NCBI GenBank assembly: GCA_902629955.1
Contig: CACOSS010000006.1
Span: forward strand, 1 to 45,949
Reading direction: 5' to 3'
DNA: 45,949 nt
Source: an uncultured Pelagibacteraceae bacterium
GTDB lineage: Bacteria > Pseudomonadota > Alphaproteobacteria > Pelagibacterales > Pelagibacteraceae
Part shown: one piece after another, positions 41,611 through 45,949 of the stretch
Layout: every line of letters begins with the position of its first letter
How positions within the stretch are numbered: position 1 is the stretch's first letter
Program-made: the position numbers and the translations under genes
Notes under the pieces: model-generated
Told to the model about the DNA's origin: nothing
What the model saw: only the letters and a program-made list of their open reading frames with translations
Databases searched by the model: none

Positions 41611-42417
41611 ATGAAAATTGGAAGTATCGTAATAAATTCTCTTTTAATTTTATTACTAGTTTATATTTCTGTTATAGTTTTTTTATTTTTTTATCAAAGA
41701 AAACTACTTTATCATCCAAGTGAAAATAATTATTTGGACGAAACACAATTAAATCATAAGATAGAAAATACATTTGTTGAATCAAACAACAAACTTGTTT
41801 CTTGGTATTTTAAAAAAAATCGAAACTTTAAAACTTTATTATTTTTTCATGGAAATGCTGGAAAACTTGATAATAGAGTTTACAAACTAAATGAGTTATC
41901 AAAACTTGATTTAAATTATTTAATTGTTGCATATAGAGGATTTAGTGGAAATGCAGGCAACCCAACTGAAAGTGGTTTATACGACGATGCTTATTCTGCA
42001 AAAATTTGGTTAAATAAAAATGGTATTGAGGATAAAGATATTATCGTTTATGGAGAGTCTCTTGGAACAGCAGTTGCGGTAGATTTAGCAAGTAGATTTA
42101 AATTTTCAGGATTGATTTTAGAATCACCTTTTACTTCAATGGTAGAACTTGCACAAAATTATTATCCAATATTTCCTGTAAAACTAATTCTCAAAGATAG
42201 GTACGAAAGTAAAAAAAAGCTTAAGGATATTAAATCCCCAGTACTAGTAATGCATGGCAAAAAAGACAATATTGTTCCTTTTTATATGGGTGAGCAAATA
42301 TTTGAGGCCTTATTAGAACCAAAGTTTGCTTATTTCAATGATCGAGACGATCATATGATGGAATATAATGAGGAACTAATAGATAAGATTAAAAAGTTTT
42401 TAGAACAAATTAATTAA
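41611..42417 (+). CDS. Membrane-anchored alpha/beta hydrolase (BEM46/ABHD13-like)
   Basis: This 268-residue protein has an N-terminal hydrophobic anchor (about 5-28). The hydrolase core has LLFFHGNAGKLDNR (oxyanion-loop region), VAYRGFSGNAGNPTE, the nucleophile elbow VYGESLGTAVA (Ser), SPVLVMHGKKDNIVPF (Asp), and the DDHMMEY end (His). This is the YfhR/BEM46/ABHD13 pattern of serine hydrolases with unknown physiological substrates. It converges on ftsY with an 8-base overlap. Confidence 0.93.
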   Translation: MKIGSIVINSLLILLLVYISVIVFLFFYQRKLLYHPSENNYLDETQLNHKIENTFVESNNKLVSWYFKKNRNFKTLLFFHGNAGKLDNRVYKLNELSKLDLNYLIVAYRGFSGNAGNPTESGLYDDAYSAKIWLNKNGIEDKDIIVYGESLGTAVAVDLASRFKFSGLILESPFTSMVELAQNYYPIFPVKLILKDRYESKKKLKDIKSPVLVMHGKKDNIVPFYMGEQIFEALLEPKFAYFNDRDDHMMEYNEELIDKIKKFLEQIN

Positions 42418-43327
42418 TATTTACAAATGAATTAGCAAATTTTTCTGCTTCAAAAATCTGTAAATCATCTTCTTTCTCACCTAGACCTAATGCGATAATT
42501 GGTACTTTATATTTTTTGGCCAAGGCAATTAAAATTCCACCTTTTGCAGTTCCATCAAGTTTGGTCATTATTAATCCTGTAATTGGGATTATTTTATTAA
42601 ATTCTTCTACTTGATTAATTACATTCTGACCAGAAGTAGCATCCAAAACTAAAATTACTTCATGTGGAGCATTAGGGTCAATTTTTTTTGTAACATTCGC
42701 AATTTTCTTATACTCCTCCATTAAATTTTTTTTATTTTGCAATCTTCCAGCAGTATCTATCAAAACATGTGTAAAATTTTTATTTATCGCTTCTTCAACA
42801 GCTTTATATGCAACAGAAGCTGGATCTGAACCTTGTGAAGATTTAATAATTTCAACATCAATTTTTTTTGCCCAATTTTCCAACTGTTCGATTGCTGCAG
42901 CTCTAAACGTATCTGAGGCTGAAAAAATTACTTTATTATCATTCATTTTTAGTATTTTACCAATTTTTCCAATTGTAGTAGTCTTGCCTACACCGTTAAC
43001 TCCAGAGACAAGTACAGCATTTAAATCAGTTTTTTTTGAAAAAAATGTATTTTTTTCAAGTGGCGACATTAAACTAATTATATAATCTCTAAGAATTGAA
43101 TTAATTTCATCTAATTTATTTTTATTAGGATCGACTTTTTTTTCTGCAATTATTTTTTTTATTTCTTCTGAAGCGATAATTCCGACATCAGATTGTATTA
43201 AAAATTCCTCTATTTCATCTAATGTTTTGTCATCAATTTCTCTTTTAATTATTATTTCCTTAAGCCCAGAGGAAAAACTTGAGGCAGTTTTTTGTAAACC
43301 TAGTTTAAATTTTTCAAAAATGCCCAT
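42410..43327 (-). CDS. ftsY: Signal recognition particle receptor FtsY (short NG form)
   Basis: This 305-residue protein has a four-helix N domain (about 1-90) and the SRP GTPase G domain: VSGVNGVGKTTTIGKI (P-loop), SASDTFRAAAIEQLE (DTFRAAA insertion-box motif), LIDTAGRLQNKKNL, MTKLDGTAKGG and the closing loop LGLGEKEDDLQIF. The acidic A domain of E. coli FtsY is missing, as in many alphaproteobacteria, so membrane attachment must come from the N-terminal amphipathic helix. It forms the docking partner of Ffh, whose gene lies about 1 kb away in the opposite direction. It follows dapF by 1 base. Confidence 0.98.
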   Translation of the reverse strand: MGIFEKFKLGLQKTASSFSSGLKEIIIKREIDDKTLDEIEEFLIQSDVGIIASEEIKKIIAEKKVDPNKNKLDEINSILRDYIISLMSPLEKNTFFSKKTDLNAVLVSGVNGVGKTTTIGKIGKILKMNDNKVIFSASDTFRAAAIEQLENWAKKIDVEIIKSSQGSDPASVAYKAVEEAINKNFTHVLIDTAGRLQNKKNLMEEYKKIANVTKKIDPNAPHEVILVLDATSGQNVINQVEEFNKIIPITGLIMTKLDGTAKGGILIALAKKYKVPIIALGLGEKEDDLQIFEAEKFANSFVNIN

Positions 43328-43328
43328 T

Positions 43329-44144
43329 TTATAATTTTAAATTAATTTTTTTAATCTCTGAAACTGGTCCTGTCATAAAAATATTATCGTTTTTATCAAC
43401 CTCAATATTCAAAATACCTTCACTAAAATTAATATTAACATTATTATTAACTAAACTCTTCTTAAAGGCAGCTACTGCAGATGCACAAGCTGCTGTTCCA
43501 CAAGCCTTGGTAAGTCCTGCCCCTCTTTCCCAAACATTCACATTTATATTATTTTTATCTGTGACTTCAGCAAATGTTACATTTGTTTTTTCAGGAAATA
43601 GGTCGTGGTTTTCAATTTTAGGACCTAATATTTTTAAATCATAATCAAAACAATTCTTTACAAAAAAAATTATATGTGGGTTACCTACATTGATACAAAA
43701 TCCATTAGAAAATGTTTTATCATTTATTTTTAAAGACACATCAGCTGGGTTTATTGTTTTTGATAATGGAATATCCTCAAAACTAAACAAAGGTTTTCCC
43801 ATTTCAAGTTCAACTTTTAAATTTCCAACTATTTTTGCATTAAGTACTCGGTTATTAGTTTTTAACTTTATTTCATTGGTGTTTAAATTTTTACCCAAAA
43901 GATAAGCTACACATCTTGACCCATTTCCACATGCACTTACCTCACCTCCATCAGAATTAAATATTTTTATAGGAAAAGAACTTTCCTTTTTTTTATCTAT
44001 AAAAATAATTTGATCAAATCCAATATTGGATCTGTCTCCTAGTTCAATAATTTTGTCCTTTGTTAAATTAATTGAACTTTCTCTTCTATCTATGATAATA
44101 AAATCATTTCCCAAACCATCCATTTTGTAAGCATTAAATTCCAT
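43329..44144 (-). CDS. dapF: Diaminopimelate epimerase
   Basis: This 271-residue cofactor-free epimerase converts LL- to meso-diaminopimelate for lysine and peptidoglycan. Both catalytic cysteines are visible: ACGNGSRCVAY (about residue 72) and ACGTAACASAVAA (about 214). MDGLGNDFIIID opens the protein, NVGNPHIIFFV falls mid-protein and WERGAGLTKACG precedes the second cysteine. The dapF / ftsY order is common in alphaproteobacteria. It starts the minus-strand unit divergent from the ffh leader. Confidence 0.98.
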   Translation of the reverse strand: MEFNAYKMDGLGNDFIIIDRRESSINLTKDKIIELGDRSNIGFDQIIFIDKKKESSFPIKIFNSDGGEVSACGNGSRCVAYLLGKNLNTNEIKLKTNNRVLNAKIVGNLKVELEMGKPLFSFEDIPLSKTINPADVSLKINDKTFSNGFCINVGNPHIIFFVKNCFDYDLKILGPKIENHDLFPEKTNVTFAEVTDKNNINVNVWERGAGLTKACGTAACASAVAAFKKSLVNNNVNINFSEGILNIEVDKNDNIFMTGPVSEIKKINLKL

Positions 44145-44191
44145 ATATTTATACTTAACTTATTTATTGACTTTTTGAACCTCTATTATAG

Positions 44192-44287
44192 GTTATCGCT
44201 ACTTCCGCAAAGTCAGCAATTTGCGGTGTCTTTGGAAACAAAGAGATCGACACCAGTCAGCGAGGGTTCGCCCACTGGTGCGATAAC
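44192..44287 (+). ncRNA. ffh leader, structured cis-regulatory RNA candidate
   Basis: The closing stem 44192-44199 / 44280-44287 (8 pairs, GTTATCGC / GCGATAAC) encloses three hairpins. The first is CCGCAAA / TTTGCGG (44205-44211 / 44220-44226) with an 8-base loop. The second is CTTTG-GAAA-CAAAG (44230-44243) with a GNRA tetraloop. The third is CACCAGT / ACTGGTG (44251-44257 / 44274-44280), topped by GGG-TTCG-CCC. It is far richer in G+C than other spacers. From memory, comparative work on Pelagibacter intergenic RNAs proposed a cis-regulatory element before the SRP protein gene, and this fits that position. It ends 14 bases before the ffh ATG, and no Shine-Dalgarno sequence is seen in that gap. 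A TATTAT just upstream (44184-44189) may be a promoter box, but no -35 fits. Confidence 0.8.
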
Positions 44288-44301
44288 TGCTGTGCAAAAT
44301 T

Positions 44302-45660
44302 ATGTTCGAAAATTTGACAAATAAATTTGAAGAAATTTTTTCTTCTTTAAAAAAAGCGCCATCACTTGATGAAAAACAAGTGGACGAAGGATTAAGATCT
44401 ATTCGGCAAGCTCTTCTTGAAGCCGATGTATCTTTAGATGTTGCAAAGCAGTTTATAGAAAATGTTAAGCCTAAAGCATTAGGCAAAGAAATTGTAAGAT
44501 CAACTTCACCTGGTCAAATGGTTGTTAAAATTGTCTACGATGAATTAGTCAATTTACTTGGCAGTAACTCTGAAAAAATAAATCTTAATGCAGTTCCACC
44601 AGTTTCAATGATGCTAGTGGGTTTGCAAGGATCAGGTAAAACTACCTCCGCCGCAAAAATTGCAAAGCATATTGAAAAAGTAAACAAAAAAAAAATTATG
44701 ATGGTTAGCTTAGACGTTTACAGACCAGCTGCTCAAGAACAATTAAAATTGCTGGGTGAACAAAATAATATTTTAACTTTACCCATTGTCGAAGGACAAC
44801 AACCTTTGGATATTTGTAGACGTGCACTTAGTGCCGCAAATTTAAACGGATCAGAGGTAATAATTTTCGATACTGCTGGAAGAACACAAATAGATCTACA
44901 AATGATGAGCGAAATTAAACAAATTGAGCAAACAATTAATCCCTCTGAAACTTTACTTGTTGCAGACTCTCTTACTGGTCAAGTAGCTGCAAATGTTGCT
45001 AAAGAGTTTAAAAGCAGCGTTAACCTAACAGGAATAGTTCTTACAAGATCTGATGGTGACGGAAGAGGTGGTGCAGCTTTGAGTATGAAATATGTATCTC
45101 AAGTTCCAATTAAATTTTTAGGAGTGGGTGAAAAAATTGAAAACTTAGAGGAATTCTATCCTGACAGAATTGCTAACAGAATCCTTGGTATGGGAGACAT
45201 AGTTTCACTAGTTGAAAAAGCTACACAAGATATAGATGAAGAGAACCTAAAGAAAACTGAAGAGAAATTAAAAAAAGGCCAATTTTCATTAGACGATTAT
45301 CTTTCTCAACTACGGCAGATGAAAAAGATGGGAGGAATCGAAGGCATCATGTCTTTTTTGCCTGGTGTATCAAAAATAAAAAATCAAATGGATCAAGCTG
45401 GTGTTGATGAAAAAATTGTAAGCAAAAATGAGGCTGTAATTTTATCTATGACAAAAAAAGAGAGAACAAATCCAAAAATTATAGACGGATCAAGAAAAAA
45501 AAGAATTGCTAATGGCTCAGGTACTGACATTGCCACTATCAATAAATTGTTAAAACAATTTAAAATGATGTCTGAAATGATGAAGAAGATGTCTAAAGGA
45601 AATATGAAAGGTTTGGCAGACAAAGGGATTCCGCCAGAACTTTTTAATCAACTAAAATAA
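44302..45660 (+). CDS. ffh: Signal recognition particle protein Ffh
   Basis: This 452-residue SRP GTPase has an N domain with LDEKQVDEGLRSIRQALLEADV, then the G domain with VGLQGSGKTTSAAKIA, SLDVYRPAAQEQL, FDTAGRTQIDLQMM, TRSDGDGRGGAALS and GVGEKIENLEEFYPDRIANRILGMGD. The M domain begins around residue 300, with DYLSQLRQMKKMGG and FLPGVSKIK. The RNA-binding SRKKRIANGSGT and a methionine-rich end (MMSEMMKKMSKGNM) follow. It binds 4.5S RNA and nascent signal sequences. It is preceded by the structured leader and followed at 12 bases by rpsP. Confidence 0.99.
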   Translation: MFENLTNKFEEIFSSLKKAPSLDEKQVDEGLRSIRQALLEADVSLDVAKQFIENVKPKALGKEIVRSTSPGQMVVKIVYDELVNLLGSNSEKINLNAVPPVSMMLVGLQGSGKTTSAAKIAKHIEKVNKKKIMMVSLDVYRPAAQEQLKLLGEQNNILTLPIVEGQQPLDICRRALSAANLNGSEVIIFDTAGRTQIDLQMMSEIKQIEQTINPSETLLVADSLTGQVAANVAKEFKSSVNLTGIVLTRSDGDGRGGAALSMKYVSQVPIKFLGVGEKIENLEEFYPDRIANRILGMGDIVSLVEKATQDIDEENLKKTEEKLKKGQFSLDDYLSQLRQMKKMGGIEGIMSFLPGVSKIKNQMDQAGVDEKIVSKNEAVILSMTKKERTNPKIIDGSRKKRIANGSGTDIATINKLLKQFKMMSEMMKKMSKGNMKGLADKGIPPELFNQLK

Positions 45661-45672
45661 CAAAGGAGAGAA

Positions 45673-45949
45673 ATGTTAAAGTTAAGATTATCAATGGGAG
45701 GAACAAAAAAAAGACCTGTTTACAAAATTGTTGTTGCAGATAGCAAGTTTCCAAGAGATGGAAGATTTATAGAGAAACTTGGTTTTTTTAATCCACTTTT
45801 ACCTAAGGAGAAGAAGGAAAGAGTTGGTTTACAATCTGAGAGAATTAAATATTGGTTAAGCCAAGGTGCTAAACCGACCATGCGTGTAGCGAGAATTCTT
45901 GGAGAAAATCAATTAATGGAAATGCCAGCGAAAGGCAATAATCCTTTAA
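45673..45949 (+). CDS. rpsP: Ribosomal protein S16, 5' part (runs off the window)
   Basis: From ATG 45673, preceded by a strong AAGGAGAG site, 92 codons are open to the window end. They begin [20 protein letters not shown] and then give [42 protein letters not shown] and ARILGEN. This is the complete S16 core, with the tail still unread. The family usually has GAKPTDRV; here the Asp is Met. ffh followed by rpsP is the usual start of the rpsP / rimM / trmD / rplS group. Confidence 0.98.
   Translation, partial: MLKLRLSMGGTKKRPVYKIVVADSKFPRDGRFIEKLGFFNPLLPKEKKERVGLQSERIKYWLSQGAKPTMRVARILGENQLMEMPAKGNNPL

Noticed and set aside
44192..44287. 4.5S SRP RNA (ffs) instead of an ffh leader
   Set aside because: The GGAA-type apical loop with the conserved symmetric internal loop of SRP RNA is missing, and the fold is multibranched rather than a single rod.
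44199..44486. A 95-codon minus-strand frame over the ffh leader and ffh start
   Set aside because: It overlaps a conserved-type RNA and the N domain of ffh on the other strand, and its peptide has no recognisable features.
1..45949. CRISPR arrays, insertion sequences, prophage or integron
   Set aside because: No regularly spaced repeats, transposase, integrase or att-like duplications were seen. All long frames have ordinary chromosomal assignments.

Overview
The window is a dense, strongly AT-rich stretch of bacterial chromosome. It reads as an alphaproteobacterium of the SAR11 clade (Pelagibacterales, Candidatus Pelagibacter type). The reasons are extreme A+T content with lysine- and asparagine-rich proteins, almost no intergenic DNA (most spacers are under 60 bases and many genes overlap by 1 to 26 bases), several alphaproteobacterial families (DUF2794, IalB, HspQ, alphaproteobacterial Bax-inhibitor protein, a heparinase-like gene beside purH), and a structured leader upstream of ffh of a kind reported for Pelagibacter. 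The taxonomic call is an inference from gene content; no marker-gene comparison was run. I see no insertion sequence, integrase, prophage, CRISPR array or rRNA. No stretch over 300 bases lacks a gene.

Layout. 1-2679: the 5' end of ftsK (minus), a UbiH/COQ6-family hydroxylase with degenerate FAD motifs, a Lon N-domain protein, and tRNA-Gly(GCC) followed at once by pterin carbinolamine dehydratase. 2676-6893 (minus): rpe, a heparinase II/III-like gene, purH, and a small membrane protein. 6957-11832: a two-subunit sodium:solute symporter (VC_2705/DUF4212 type) and acetyl-CoA synthetase, with an unrecognised 208-residue gene between them; this looks like an acetate or short-chain acid uptake and activation module. 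11845-16519 (minus): EVE-domain protein, a PhyH-like dioxygenase, an acyltransferase-3/SGNH surface-modification enzyme, and tsaD. 16580-21267 (plus): hemC, hemD, an MscS channel, a YggT protein, folD and a 2OG-Fe(II) oxygenase. 21269-25683: argG, ialB and a Tas-like aldo/keto reductase (minus), Bax-inhibitor protein (plus), DUF2794 and yciB (minus).

25762-36793 (plus) starts with hspQ and an unassigned RNA-like hairpin. It continues as one closely packed series: cytochrome c maturation ccmCDEFGH, a PagL-type lipid A deacylase, two tandem FMN 2-hydroxyacid oxidases, a class I aminotransferase, a D-lactate-dehydrogenase-like flavoprotein and a D-2-hydroxyacid dehydrogenase. 36911-41596 carries a TRAP transporter (a Tat-exported binding protein, a clear intrinsic terminator, then the two membrane subunits), an amidase and a 59-residue membrane peptide gene. 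Together these suggest uptake of an organic (2-oxo or 2-hydroxy) acid and its interconversion among L-hydroxy, D-hydroxy, oxo and amino forms. The substrate cannot be read from sequence.

41611-45949: an alpha/beta hydrolase; dapF and ftsY (minus); the ffh leader RNA and ffh (plus); and the start of rpsP. The SRP GTPase, its receptor FtsY and the leader RNA therefore sit within about 3.3 kb.

The candidates most worth following are the hydroxyacid/TRAP cluster with its oddly substituted FMN oxidase pair, the EF-hand-like loop in the symporter, the hspQ-ccmC hairpin, and the possible alternative folding of the ffh leader.
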